Shown piece by piece: positions 27,521 to 35,913 of a DNA stretch of 64,000 bases; within the stretch, counting starts at the first letter, position 1; every line of letters starts with the position of its first letter. This DNA is from JALCSJ01 sp036788835. Lineage in GTDB: Bacteria; Bacillota; Negativicutes; Acidaminococcales; Acidaminococcaceae. The notes beneath the pieces are model-generated. The model searched no databases. It was not told where the DNA came from and saw nothing but the letters and a program-made list of their open reading frames with translations. Both the position numbers and the translations under genes were made by a program. The stretch lies in contig DAIQMR010000002.1 in assembly GCA_036788835.1 (NCBI GenBank), positions 62,001 to 126,000 on the forward strand, given 5' to 3'.

Positions 27521-28186
27521 TTACATTTTATATCCGTTCATAAATCTGTCCACCAGCAGATTAACTATGTCCTCCAATTTGGTTTTCTTATCGGTGTGCT
27601 GGAAAATCAGCATTATAAGTCCGAAATAGGTATTGGCTGTCATAGCCCGCACATTGGTGACAGGCTTAATAACCTTGGTTTGAACACCTTCAACTATGAT
27701 ATGATCCAAAACCAGAAGTTCGGAAAGGAAAATGTCATAATATTTTTGTATGGAGACGATTTCTTCTTCGGTAGGTGGATTACCCCAGCGCACCACAACG
27801 TCATATTCATCATCATTTTCATGACGCATTAATTTCCAACCGTTGGTTCCGGCGGTGATTTCAAAGAGCAGTACCTGCCAAATCACGTAATTGCGTTCTA
27901 GGAATCGTAATACTGTAGAATAGTAAGCACGTAATTTGTCCGTAAAACATATGTCTGTCTTTTCAATGGCTTGGAGTTCTTCTACAAAAGGAGCATTTTT
28001 TTCTTTAACCAAGGTATAGAACAGGTTTTCCTTGTTTTTATAATACTTATACACAGTGCCTTTTCCCGTATCAGCAATGCGTATTATTTCATCGAGAGTA
28101 GCCTGTCTGTAGCCCTTGCGGGAAAAGACTTGTTCCGCCGCAGCCATAATGCTTTGCTCTTTAGTTAAAGATTTTCTTCCCGTCAT
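27521..28186 (-). CDS. TetR/AcrR family transcriptional regulator
   Basis: A 221-residue repressor. The N-terminal helix-turn-helix (about residues 10-55) shows the family pattern AAEQVFSRKGYRQATLDEII followed by ADTGKGTVYKYYKNKENLF. The C-terminal ligand domain has no recognisable specificity. It sits between cstA and the type III glutamine synthetase gene, all on minus but each with its own terminator. GGGGTGA precedes the ATG. Target genes are unknown; cstA is the nearest candidate. Confidence 0.88.
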   Translation of the reverse strand: MTGRKSLTKEQSIMAAAEQVFSRKGYRQATLDEIIRIADTGKGTVYKYYKNKENLFYTLVKEKNAPFVEELQAIEKTDICFTDKLRAYYSTVLRFLERNYVIWQVLLFEITAGTNGWKLMRHENDDEYDVVVRWGNPPTEEEIVSIQKYYDIFLSELLVLDHIIVEGVQTKVIKPVTNVRAMTANTYFGLIMLIFQHTDKKTKLEDIVNLLVDRFMNGYKM

Positions 28187-28264
28187 CTTTTTTCACCCCA
28201 GTTTAAACTTATTCCGACTTCCACTGTAACTTATATTATAACATACTTAATCTTGGATGGTACT

Positions 28265-28292
28265 AAAAAAAGAGGCTTGCGCCTCTTTTTTT
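28265..28292. terminator. Bidirectional terminator after glnN
   Basis: AAAAAAAGAGGC (28265-28276) pairs exactly with GCCTCTTTTTTT (28281-28292) around TTGC. It lies 54 bp after the glutamine synthetase stop codon on minus. Confidence 0.85.
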
Positions 28293-28345
28293 AGCAGCTT
28301 AACAACGTATGCTTCGGTACAGGGGTGTTGTTTTGCCTTGTGTTA

Positions 28346-30436
28346 TTATTTCACACTGAATAACAGCTTTCCATAAGTAGGATAGGATAAATATTGGTCA
28401 TCCAATAAGGGTTCTAGTTCATCAGCTACTTTTCTGCAGGCTGTCATAGCTGCCAAAACATTGTCGTGGTAGGAAATAGCTTTTTTCTCCAGATCCGTGA
28501 TTTTGTGGGTTTTGGCAATGGCTTTTTCCAGCAGGTCTGTCTTTTTGTATAATTCCGTGGACAGAGTGGCAATGTTTTTAACCATAGTGGCCTCAAAGGT
28601 GCCTGCTGTAGGTATACCGGCTACTTTCTTATTAGCCAATACTTTTGTCAAATCAGCCTCATAAGCGCTGGCAGAGGGCAGCAAATCTTTTTTCAGCATT
28701 TCCACCAAGGTTTTTGCTTCAATATTGATGGTTTTATTATATTCTTCAAAGTGAATAATTACTCTGGAACGAATTTCATTTTCCGTATAAATACCGTGTT
28801 TGGTGAAGAGATCGATATTCTTCTTTTTCAGCCAGTAAGGTAAAACTTCCGGTGTGGATTTTAGGTTCAGCAGGCCACGTTTTTTTGCTTCTTTAACCCA
28901 GGCATCGGTGTAACCGTCTCCATTGAAAATAATTCTCTTGTGAGCAATAACAGTATCCCGGATGATTTTCTTGATAGCAGCTTTTTTATCTTTAGCTTTC
29001 TCAACTTCATCCACAAAACTATCCAGAACATCGGCAATAGATGTATTCAAAACAACATTGGGACCGGCAATGGATTGGGCGCTGCCTACAGCTCTGAATT
29101 CGAACTTGTTGCCGGTAAAAGCCATGGGTGATGTTCTGTTTCTATCAGTATTATCCTGCAGGAAGTGAGGAATGAAGTTCCCGCTTAAAGCCATGATTTT
29201 CGCATCGGTTGGCACAAAAGGTTTGTCTTCTACTATAGAGGTCAGGATTTTTTCCAACTCAGTCCCCAGGAACATGGAGATAATAGCCGGTGGCGCTTCG
29301 TTAGCACCCAGACGGTGGTCATTACCGGGGGTAGCTACTACCAGTCTCAGCATATCTTGGTACTCATCTACAGCTTTAATTATTGCTGACAAAATAAACA
29401 GGAACTGGATATTCTTTTCAGGTGTGTCGCCCGGTTCCAACAGGTTTTCTCCCTCCATGGTTTGGAAGGAAATATTATTATGTTTGCCACTGCCGTTAAT
29501 CCCATCGAAAGGTTTTTCGTGCAGCAGACACACTAGACCATGTTTCAAGGCGATTTTCCGCATGAATTCCATGGTTAATTGGTTGTGGTCGGAAGCTACA
29601 TTGGTAACAGTATAAATAGGTGCCAATTCGTGCTGGGAAGGAGCGACTTCGTTATGCTCAGTCTTAGCAAAAACACCCAGCTTCCACAGGGTATCGTCTA
29701 ATTCTTCCATGAAGGCTTTAACACGGGGTTTAATAATACCAAAGTAGTGGTCATCCATTTCCTGACCCTTAGGTGGCATGGCACCAAGCAAGGTACGACC
29801 CGTGAAACAAATATCACGGCGTTGATTTGCCAGTTCTTTGTCAATCAGGAAATATTCCTGTTCAGGTCCTACGGTAGGTACCACTTTATCAGTGTGCTTG
29901 CCAAACAAGGCCAAGGCTCTGCGGCAGGCCACGTCGATTTCGTGATTGGAACGAAGCAGAGGAGTTTTCTTATCCAGTATTTCGCCTGTATAAGAAACAA
30001 AGGCTGTAGGAATGCACAAGGTGGCATCTTTAAGAAAGGCAAAGGACGTAGGATCCCATGCTGTATAACCACGTGCTTCGAAAGTAGCACGAAGACCACC
30101 GGAAGGGAAACTGGAGGCATCGGGCTCTCCTTTAATCAGTTCTTTGCCGGAAAAGTCCATGATAACGCCCCCGTCTTCCGTGGGGGTAATAAAGCTTTCA
30201 TGCTTTTCAGCAGTAATACCGGTCATTGGTTGGAACCAATGAGTAAAATGGGTAGCACCCTTCTCAATTGCCCAGTCTTTCATGGCATTGGCAATGATAT
30301 TGGCAAAGGGCAAATCCAAGGGTTCACCTGTTAATACAGCATTTTTGTATGCCTTATAAGTTGCCGTGGGCAATTTTTCTTTCATGACTGCTTCGTTGAA
30401 TACTAAACTTCCAAACATTTTTGCTACATCGTTCAT
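28346..30436 (-). CDS. glnN: Type III glutamine synthetase
   Basis: ATP-dependent ammonium assimilation into glutamine. At 696 residues it is the GSIII size class rather than the roughly 450 of GSI. GSIII signatures are visible: HWFQPMTGITAEKHESF, SGGLRATFEARGYTAWDPTS, TVGPEQEYFLIDKELA, EVAPSQHELAPIY, GINGSGKHNNISF and ATPGNDHRLGANEAPPAIIS. ATG 30436 follows GGGAGGTAGTATC; an upstream in-frame start has no site. A structured leader suggests control by attenuation. No GSI or PII gene is nearby. Confidence 0.95.
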   Translation of the reverse strand: MNDVAKMFGSLVFNEAVMKEKLPTATYKAYKNAVLTGEPLDLPFANIIANAMKDWAIEKGATHFTHWFQPMTGITAEKHESFITPTEDGGVIMDFSGKELIKGEPDASSFPSGGLRATFEARGYTAWDPTSFAFLKDATLCIPTAFVSYTGEILDKKTPLLRSNHEIDVACRRALALFGKHTDKVVPTVGPEQEYFLIDKELANQRRDICFTGRTLLGAMPPKGQEMDDHYFGIIKPRVKAFMEELDDTLWKLGVFAKTEHNEVAPSQHELAPIYTVTNVASDHNQLTMEFMRKIALKHGLVCLLHEKPFDGINGSGKHNNISFQTMEGENLLEPGDTPEKNIQFLFILSAIIKAVDEYQDMLRLVVATPGNDHRLGANEAPPAIISMFLGTELEKILTSIVEDKPFVPTDAKIMALSGNFIPHFLQDNTDRNRTSPMAFTGNKFEFRAVGSAQSIAGPNVVLNTSIADVLDSFVDEVEKAKDKKAAIKKIIRDTVIAHKRIIFNGDGYTDAWVKEAKKRGLLNLKSTPEVLPYWLKKKNIDLFTKHGIYTENEIRSRVIIHFEEYNKTINIEAKTLVEMLKKDLLPSASAYEADLTKVLANKKVAGIPTAGTFEATMVKNIATLSTELYKKTDLLEKAIAKTHKITDLEKKAISYHDNVLAAMTACRKVADELEPLLDDQYLSYPTYGKLLFSVK

Positions 30437-30534
30437 GATACTACCTCCCGTTTGTTTATCCCAGTTGTTTTTCACACGCAAAAAAACAACAATGCGGACT
30501 GAGCCTTGGGCTCACAACAGCACTGTTGTTTTAT
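30437..30534 (-). promoter_or_regulatory. Attenuator-like leader of glnN
   Basis: The predicted 98-nt leader contains, in transcript order, a hairpin ACAAC-AGTGCT-GTTGT (30529-30514), a hairpin GAGCC-CAA-GGCTC (30513-30501) and a U tract (30486-30480). The 5' arm of the first hairpin can instead pair with TGTTGTTTT just before the U tract, giving a terminator and antiterminator choice. The first loop has A at position 1 and G at position 4, as in ANTAR-bound hairpins; the second loop does not. Structures are drawn by eye. Confidence 0.5.
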
Positions 30535-30540
30535 GGAGGT

Positions 30541-30569
30541 ATTATACAACTAAGATATAAATTTGTAAA
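30541..30569 (-). promoter_or_regulatory. glnN promoter
   Basis: On minus, TTTACA (30569-30564) and a consensus TATAAT (30546-30541) are 17 bp apart, which places the transcript start near 30534. Confidence 0.75.
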
Positions 30570-30651
30570 GAAGGTTTTTGCAAGTATTTTGAATACTTAT
30601 ATTAAACATCCCACCATTGAAGTCACAAGTGTACGGCATGTAAGAATATTA

Positions 30652-30692
30652 AAAAAGACAGGCTTCTCCACAAAGGAAAAGCCTGTCTTTTT
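30652..30692 (-). terminator. Terminator after the propeller-like gene
   Basis: AAAAAGACAGGCTT (30652-30665) pairs exactly with AAGCCTGTCTTTTT (30679-30692), 10 bp past the stop codon on minus. A T run occurs on both strands, so it may act both ways. Confidence 0.88.
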
Positions 30693-30702
30693 GACACGTT
30701 AC

Positions 30703-31719
30703 TTATTTTGCCGGCAAGGTTAAAGTGAAAATCCCAATATCAATAAGTTTTGTTTTGGTATTTCTTTGAAAAGCCAGAATACCAAGAGTATTGTCATCTA
30801 AGGGAGTGAGCTTCTCACCATTAAAATTTTCGCCTAAAAGCTCTATATTGTCCAATTGGCCAAGATAGGTCCCATCTTTTTTCCAAAGCTTTAGAGTGAA
30901 ACCATCGATAACACAGACATAGTTTTTCAGCACAGCCATATCAACAAGGCTGCTAATAGAATCTTTGGCAGTTTGTTTGTCGCCGCCGTATTTTTTCAAT
31001 AGCTTTCCGTCTTTTGTGAAGCCAGCGATTTGATTGAGACCGTTGGGCTGAATACGTCCACCTGCGTAAATGGTACCGTCGTTGTTAATCTGCACACGAG
31101 TCAATCCTCCACGAAAAGGAGCAGCTCTGTTATCTAAAAAACCGGGACGTTTGTTTTCAAAGGCATTATCTATGACATCCGTAAAAGTAAAGTTATCATT
31201 ACCGTACAGATAGGCTTGATGCTCACCGGGCAAGAGGGCAATTTTGGTGGCAGTGGTTTTATTCTTATAGCTGACTACATCATTGCCGTTTTTCAGGGCA
31301 TGAACTCCGTGCCTGATGTAGTAAACAACGCCGTCTATACCTCTGGTCACACTCAGAAGCATTTTCGTAGGCAGGATCATGACCCCATCTTTTCCGAACT
31401 TTTTTTGGACCAGGAGCCCGTTGTCTTTCCTATCAAAGGCCAATAGCCTGGAACTATCATTGTCCTCGCTTCTAAGAGCAATATAGTGGGTATGGTTTTG
31501 GACAAAGAAATTTAAAATTTTATCTTGACTATAGGCGGTGATAGCCGGAGTAGTGAGTCTTTGCAGGGTCAGAACGTTTTTCCCCATATTTAGGGAACGG
31601 GTAGGAAAAGGTGTCTGTTTAAGCAAAGAATTTTTCAATACTGTTTTAGGCCAGCCCCAAAAGACTGCCGCCAAGACTACTATCAGAAAAACCATAATGA
31701 ACAGTGGTTTGTGTTTCAC
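30703..31719 (-). CDS. Hypothetical membrane-anchored protein, propeller-like
   Basis: Function not recognised. The 338-residue product has one N-terminal transmembrane anchor (about residues 5-24) and an extracytoplasmic region with repeated short beta patterns such as VQINNDGTIYAGGRIQPNG and LWKKDGTYLGQLDNIELLG. These resemble the blades of NHL or WD-like propellers. GTG 31719 is chosen because AAAGGAA lies 8 bases upstream. It begins 28 bp after metI with no terminator between them, so it is probably the last gene of the metNI transcript. It does not resemble MetQ. Confidence 0.6.
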   Translation of the reverse strand: MKHKPLFIMVFLIVVLAAVFWGWPKTVLKNSLLKQTPFPTRSLNMGKNVLTLQRLTTPAITAYSQDKILNFFVQNHTHYIALRSEDNDSSRLLAFDRKDNGLLVQKKFGKDGVMILPTKMLLSVTRGIDGVVYYIRHGVHALKNGNDVVSYKNKTTATKIALLPGEHQAYLYGNDNFTFTDVIDNAFENKRPGFLDNRAAPFRGGLTRVQINNDGTIYAGGRIQPNGLNQIAGFTKDGKLLKKYGGDKQTAKDSISSLVDMAVLKNYVCVIDGFTLKLWKKDGTYLGQLDNIELLGENFNGEKLTPLDDNTLGILAFQRNTKTKLIDIGIFTLTLPAK

Positions 31720-31747
31720 GAAAAGGTTCCTTTCCACATGTTTGTTG

Positions 31748-32410
31748 CTAATTCATTTTACTTTTGTTTAATTTAGCGGAAATAATATTACCCAATGATT
31801 GTACTAATTGTACCATAGCAATTAAAACAACGACAGTAACAATCATAATATCCATGCGGAACCGTTGGTAGCCGTAGCGGATGGCTAAATCTCCCAGACC
31901 GCCTCCGCCCAGGGCACCGGCCATAGCAGAGTAACCAATCAAACTGATAATAGCCAGAGTGATACCAAGTACAATAGAGTGCATTGCTTCCGGCAGCAGC
32001 ACTTTGGTAATAATTTGGAAGGGACTGGCACCCATTGACAAACTAGCCTCAATAATGCCTGGGTCAATTTCCAAAAGAGAAGATTCGATGATACGCGAAA
32101 TAAAGGGAGCACAAGATATGGTCAGAGGAACAATTGCTGCAGTAGTGCCGATGGAAGAACCTACAATTAACCTTGTTAAGGGAATAATAGCTACCATCAA
32201 AATAACGAAAGGGGTAGAACGGGTAGCATTGACGATGGCTCCCAGAACGGAATTAATGGTTCTGTTTTCCAGAATCTGACCTTTATCAGTTACAGTCAAA
32301 ATCACGCCTATAGGCAGTCCGATAAGGGTTGCCAATATAGTGGAAGCAATTACCATGTAGCAGGTTTCTCCCAAAGACTTCCAGATTAGTGTCACAATAT
32401 CAGGCGACAT
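31748..32410 (-). CDS. metI: Methionine ABC transporter permease
   Basis: A 220-residue permease with five to six transmembrane helices and the permease loop EASLSMGASPFQIITKVLLPEA that contacts the ATPase. ATG 32410 follows GAGGTGA; it overlaps the end of metN by 11 bp. With MetN it forms the D- and L-methionine importer of the inner membrane. The substrate-binding lipoprotein metQ is not next to it. Confidence 0.93.
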   Translation of the reverse strand: MSPDIVTLIWKSLGETCYMVIASTILATLIGLPIGVILTVTDKGQILENRTINSVLGAIVNATRSTPFVILMVAIIPLTRLIVGSSIGTTAAIVPLTISCAPFISRIIESSLLEIDPGIIEASLSMGASPFQIITKVLLPEAMHSIVLGITLAIISLIGYSAMAGALGGGGLGDLAIRYGYQRFRMDIMIVTVVVLIAMVQLVQSLGNIISAKLNKSKMN

Positions 32411-33437
32411 AACCAATCACCTCAATTCGTAAATTCTTTTCTTGCAAATAATTCATAGCTGTATTAATTTTCTCTCCGGAACCGGTCAGTTCTATTAAAA
32501 GAGTCCCATAGGGAGTATCTTCGATGCTTTCCAGGTTAGCAATTAAAATGTTAACCTCTACATCATATTTTTTAATCAAAGTGGAAATTACCGGTTCACC
32601 GGCACTGGCACCAATGAAGAAGAGCCGGACCAGGGGATGAGAACCCTCTGTATATGTCTGAGCAAGATTCATTTTTTTAATCATATCGGGAAGCTCATTG
32701 TTCTGAATACTATTTACAAATTCCTTGGTGGTAGAAGTCTGGGGATTGGTGAAAATATCCAGCATAGTTCCCTGCTCAATAATTTCCCCGTTTTCTATAA
32801 CGGCTACTTTGTCACAAATTTCTTTTACTACTTGCATTTGGTGAGTAATCATAACAATGGTAAGATGCAATCTTTTATTAATATCCCGGAGCAAAGTCAG
32901 AATGGATTCGGTAGTTTGCGGATCCAAGGCAGAAGTGGCTTCATCGCACAGAAGAACCTTAGGGTCAGAAGCCAGGGCTCTGGCTATGCCGACTCTTTGC
33001 TTTTGCCCGCCGGATAATTGGGCAGGGTAGTGGCTGCTTCTGTCTGTTAAGCCAACCAAATCCAAAAGAGGGTCTACTTTAGCCTTAATGGTGGCTTTGT
33101 CCAATCCTTGAATTTCCAAAGGGAAAGCAATATTGTCATAAACGGTGCGGCAATCCAGCAAATTAAAATGCTGAAAAATCATACCGATTTTCTGACGGGC
33201 TTTTCGTAGTTGGATGCTATCTAATGAAGTCATTTCTTTTTCATCTACGAAGACCTGCCCCGTTGAGGGAGTTTCCAGCATATTGATGCAGCGCACCAAG
33301 GTGCTCTTCCCGGCACCGGAAAGACCGATGATGCCGTAGATTTCCCCTTTATCAACATGCAGACTGATGTTTTTTAAGGCGTGAATATCCCCATTTTTGC
33401 TGTGGTAGGTTTTACCCACATTTACTAAATCAATCAT
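32400..33437 (-). CDS. metN: Methionine ABC transporter ATP-binding protein
   Basis: A 345-residue ABC ATPase with Walker A GLSGAGKST, signature LSGGQKQRVGIARAL, Walker B VLLCDEATSALD and the H-loop VMITHQMQ. The last 75 or so residues form the NIL domain that binds methionine and gives trans-inhibition. GGAGG precedes the ATG. A SAM-I riboswitch upstream confirms the methionine role. Confidence 0.95.
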   Translation of the reverse strand: MIDLVNVGKTYHSKNGDIHALKNISLHVDKGEIYGIIGLSGAGKSTLVRCINMLETPSTGQVFVDEKEMTSLDSIQLRKARQKIGMIFQHFNLLDCRTVYDNIAFPLEIQGLDKATIKAKVDPLLDLVGLTDRSSHYPAQLSGGQKQRVGIARALASDPKVLLCDEATSALDPQTTESILTLLRDINKRLHLTIVMITHQMQVVKEICDKVAVIENGEIIEQGTMLDIFTNPQTSTTKEFVNSIQNNELPDMIKKMNLAQTYTEGSHPLVRLFFIGASAGEPVISTLIKKYDVEVNILIANLESIEDTPYGTLLIELTGSGEKINTAMNYLQEKNLRIEVIGYVA

Positions 33438-33473
33438 ATTACCCCTCCATTACACTCTCCGATATATTCTCCG

Positions 33474-33620
33474 AAAAAAGGTCCTCTTCTCAATGAAGAG
33501 GACCTAATATATTATTGGCTTCTTCATCTTTCAGGTTTTTGCCTGATGGACTTGGCACCGTTCACAATTGATGGTTGCCGTAGCGTCATTGGGCCATTCC
33601 CTCAGCTACTCTCGATGAAA
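33474..33620 (-). promoter_or_regulatory. SAM-I (S-box) riboswitch with terminator
   Basis: On minus the aptamer spans 33620-33522: P1 pairs TTTCATC with GATGAAG. The conserved core reads GAGAGTAGCTGAGGGAATGG, then CAATGACGCTACGGCAACC and GGTGCCAAGTCC. A terminator hairpin AGGTCCTCTTC/GAAGAGGACCT (33505-33479) with a T tract follows. High S-adenosylmethionine should stop transcription of metNI. Confidence 0.95.
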
Positions 33621-33643
33621 TACTCTATAAAGTTGATAGGAAA

Positions 33644-33672
33644 ATAATACACTAGTGACATGGATTTGTCAA
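33644..33672 (-). promoter_or_regulatory. Promoter of the metNI transcript
   Basis: TTGACA (33672-33667), 17 bp, TATTAT (33649-33644) on minus lies about 25 bp upstream of the SAM-I aptamer. Confidence 0.8.
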
Positions 33673-33684
33673 CTAAAAAAAATC

Positions 33685-33726
33685 TTGCCTTTATCGCTTT
33701 AGTGTGATAGAGTAATAGAGTAATAT
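33685..33726 (+). promoter_or_regulatory. Candidate his operon promoter with tandem ATAGAGTA
   Basis: TTGCCT at 33685-33690 and TAGAGT at 33708-33713 are 17 bp apart; TTTAGT 33698-33703 and TAATAT 33721-33726 give an alternative with the same spacing. Two direct copies of ATAGAGTA (33707-33714, 33715-33722) overlap both. These could be binding sites of the YerC/HisR repressor encoded next, but that is a guess from position. Confidence 0.35.
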
Positions 33727-33764
33727 CTCATAGAATCAGGTAACTGTTTAAGGAGGTTAGAAAA

Positions 33765-34082
33765 ATGTCGTTGCGAAGCTGTTTAAATAAGAGCGATGTA
33801 AGCCAGCTTTTTAAAGCTATTTTGAGTTTAAAAAACGAGGATGAATGTGATGCCTTTTTGGAAGATATATGTACTTTAAGTGAAGTGAAGGATATGTGTC
33901 AAAGACTGGAAGTGGCAAGGCTGCTTGCCGCAGGAGAAAAGTACACTACCATAGCCAAAACAACAGGTGCCAGCAGCACAACTGTTTCCAGGGTTAACAG
34001 GTGCCTTAATTATGGGCCTGGGGGTTATAAAAAAGTTTTGAAAGCTATATGCAAAGGAGCAGGAAAGAATGAGCGAAAATAA
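33765..34082 (+). CDS. YerC/YecD-type TrpR-like regulator
   Basis: A 105-residue helix-turn-helix protein of the Trp repressor superfamily: ICTLSEVKDMCQRLEVARLL and TIAKTTGASSTTVSRVNRCL are its core. In Firmicutes, YerC-type proteins found with histidine genes are predicted repressors of histidine biosynthesis (HisR). Its place as the first gene of this his operon, overlapping hisZ by 14 bp, supports that role and suggests autoregulation. AGGAGG precedes the ATG. Confidence 0.85.
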   Translation: MSLRSCLNKSDVSQLFKAILSLKNEDECDAFLEDICTLSEVKDMCQRLEVARLLAAGEKYTTIAKTTGASSTTVSRVNRCLNYGPGGYKKVLKAICKGAGKNERK

Positions 34083-35247
34083 AGTATTGCAAGTACCCTA
34101 TGGCACCAAAGATTTATTGCCCGGAGAAGCAGGGGCCAAAAGAAAAATGGAAGATGGACTGGCTGCCAATTTTGCCCAATGGGGTTATGCGGAAGTACAG
34201 ACACCGACTTTTGAATATTTGGATACTTTTGCCTTAGGAGGCAGCGGCATCACAGAGGAAAGCATGAAATTCCTGGATAGGAATAACAAGACTCTTGTAC
34301 TGCGCAGCGACATGACGACTCCTTTAGCCAGAATGGTTGCCACTCGCATGAATGACCAGGAAAGTGTTAAACGTTTATTCTACATTTCCAATATTTTTCG
34401 TTATGAACAGACTCAAGCCGGCCGCCAATGTGAGTTCAGCCAGGCGGGAGTAGAGCTGATGGGGACAGCCAATCCTATGGCAGATGCAGAAGTTTTAGCC
34501 TTGGCTGTGGCTAGCCTGCAAACAGCTGGATTGGAAAAATTCAAAATCAGCGTAGGCCATATAGGTTTCCTGGCCGGACTTATGGAAGAAGTAAATCTTA
34601 CGGCACAAGAACAGGATAAAATCAAGAAACTGGTTCTGGAGCACAATGCAGTAGATTTAGAAAATTATGTAGCCACTTTATCTATAGATGTTAAACTGAA
34701 AGACCTTTTGGGGAAGCTGCTTTTTTTACAGGATGGGCAGGATATGCTAAAGAAGCTCCAGAAAAGCATCAATAACGAGAAGAGCAGTAAGGCTCTGGAG
34801 AATCTTCTGGAAATATATGGCTTTGCCAAAGAATATGGTGTGTCCAAGTATTTATCTTTTGATCTAAGCTTAATCAGAAACTTTGACTATTATACAGGAA
34901 TGGTTTTTGAGGCATATACACCGGAGATGGGCTTCAATATTTGCGGGGGAGGTCGTTATGACAGCATGATGAGTTCTTTCGGCAAAGATTCACCTGCCAC
35001 CGGGTTTGCTATGGGTATCGACAGAATCATTCTGGCTCTCCAGAGGGAAGGTTCCTTTAAGAATGACTCAGGATGGGATGTGTTCGTAGCTTGGGAGGAT
35101 GGTTACGCCAAGGAGGCAATTCAAAAAACTACGGAACTAAGGGCCCAAGGCAAGAAAGTGAAAATCGCATTTAACTCTATGAGCGAAACTCAGGCAGAGC
35201 AAGCCCCGGTAAAAAATAATTGCGCTTCACTGGTATATATAAGATAA
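34069..35247 (+). CDS. hisZ: ATP phosphoribosyltransferase regulatory subunit
   Basis: A 392-residue paralogue of histidyl-tRNA synthetase that lacks aminoacylation function and activates short-form HisG. The class II fold is visible: VPYGTKDLLPGEAG, motif 2-like FRYEQTQAGRQCEFSQAGVE and ICGGGRYDSMMSSFG. No C-terminal anticodon-binding domain of full size is present. Its partner hisG follows by 15 bp. The start lies inside the end of the regulator gene. Confidence 0.93.
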   Translation: MSENKVLQVPYGTKDLLPGEAGAKRKMEDGLAANFAQWGYAEVQTPTFEYLDTFALGGSGITEESMKFLDRNNKTLVLRSDMTTPLARMVATRMNDQESVKRLFYISNIFRYEQTQAGRQCEFSQAGVELMGTANPMADAEVLALAVASLQTAGLEKFKISVGHIGFLAGLMEEVNLTAQEQDKIKKLVLEHNAVDLENYVATLSIDVKLKDLLGKLLFLQDGQDMLKKLQKSINNEKSSKALENLLEIYGFAKEYGVSKYLSFDLSLIRNFDYYTGMVFEAYTPEMGFNICGGGRYDSMMSSFGKDSPATGFAMGIDRIILALQREGSFKNDSGWDVFVAWEDGYAKEAIQKTTELRAQGKKVKIAFNSMSETQAEQAPVKNNCASLVYIR

Positions 35248-35262
35248 GAAGGAGACAGACAA

Positions 35263-35913
35263 ATGCCTTATTTAACAATTGCTTTACCTAAAGGCAAGCT
35301 TTTTGCCAAATCTGTGGACCTATTGGCAAAGGTAGGCTACAGTGCAGTTAATGTTGTAGAAGATTCCAGAAAATTGGTCATTACCAATGAAGAAAGTAAA
35401 GTAAAATTTATCATAGTGAAAACCATGGATTTACCTACTTATGTAGAATATGGGGCGGCAGACATAGGTATTATAGGGAAAGATGTGTTATTAGAAGAAC
35501 AGAAAGATGTTTATGAATTGCTGGATATGAAATATGGTAAATGCCGACTAATGGTAGCAGTGCCCAGAGCCAAGAAAAGAGCTAAGCTCACCGATTACAC
35601 TCATTTGCGGGTAGCTACCAAATATCCTCATTGTGCCGCAGAATTTTTTAATAAGGCAGGCATGCAAATGACCATAATAAAATTGAACGGTTCCATTGAA
35701 CTGGCACCTATGGTTGGCCTTAGTGAAATGATTGTGGATATAGTGGAAACCGGTGCTACTTTAAAAGAAAATAATTTAGATGAAATTGTCGTAGTCCATC
35801 CGACTACTGCCAGGTTAATTGCCAATAAAGTTAGTTTTAAATTACAATTTAGTCGTATTAGCAAATTGATTGAAGATTTGCAAAAGGCTATGGCAGAGGA
35901 GAATATTAAATGA
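35263..35913 (+). CDS. hisG: ATP phosphoribosyltransferase, short form
   Basis: First step of histidine synthesis (ATP plus PRPP). The 216-residue chain is the HisGs type that lacks the C-terminal regulatory domain and requires HisZ, which is encoded just upstream. Motifs ADIGIIGKDVLLE and the PRPP loop DIVETGATLKENNL are clear. AAGGAG precedes the ATG. The end overlaps hisD by 4 bp (ATGA). Confidence 0.96.
   Translation: MPYLTIALPKGKLFAKSVDLLAKVGYSAVNVVEDSRKLVITNEESKVKFIIVKTMDLPTYVEYGAADIGIIGKDVLLEEQKDVYELLDMKYGKCRLMVAVPRAKKRAKLTDYTHLRVATKYPHCAAEFFNKAGMQMTIIKLNGSIELAPMVGLSEMIVDIVETGATLKENNLDEIVVVHPTTARLIANKVSFKLQFSRISKLIEDLQKAMAEENIK

Noticed and set aside
29172..29615. Long open frame opposite to glnN, and similar antisense frames elsewhere
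   Set aside because: They lie entirely opposite well-supported genes, lack ribosome sites and give low-complexity products.
30501..30513. GAGCC-CAA-GGCTC as the second ANTAR hairpin
   Set aside because: The loop does not have the A1/G4 pattern, so the dual-hairpin ANTAR rule is not met; kept only as a plain stem.
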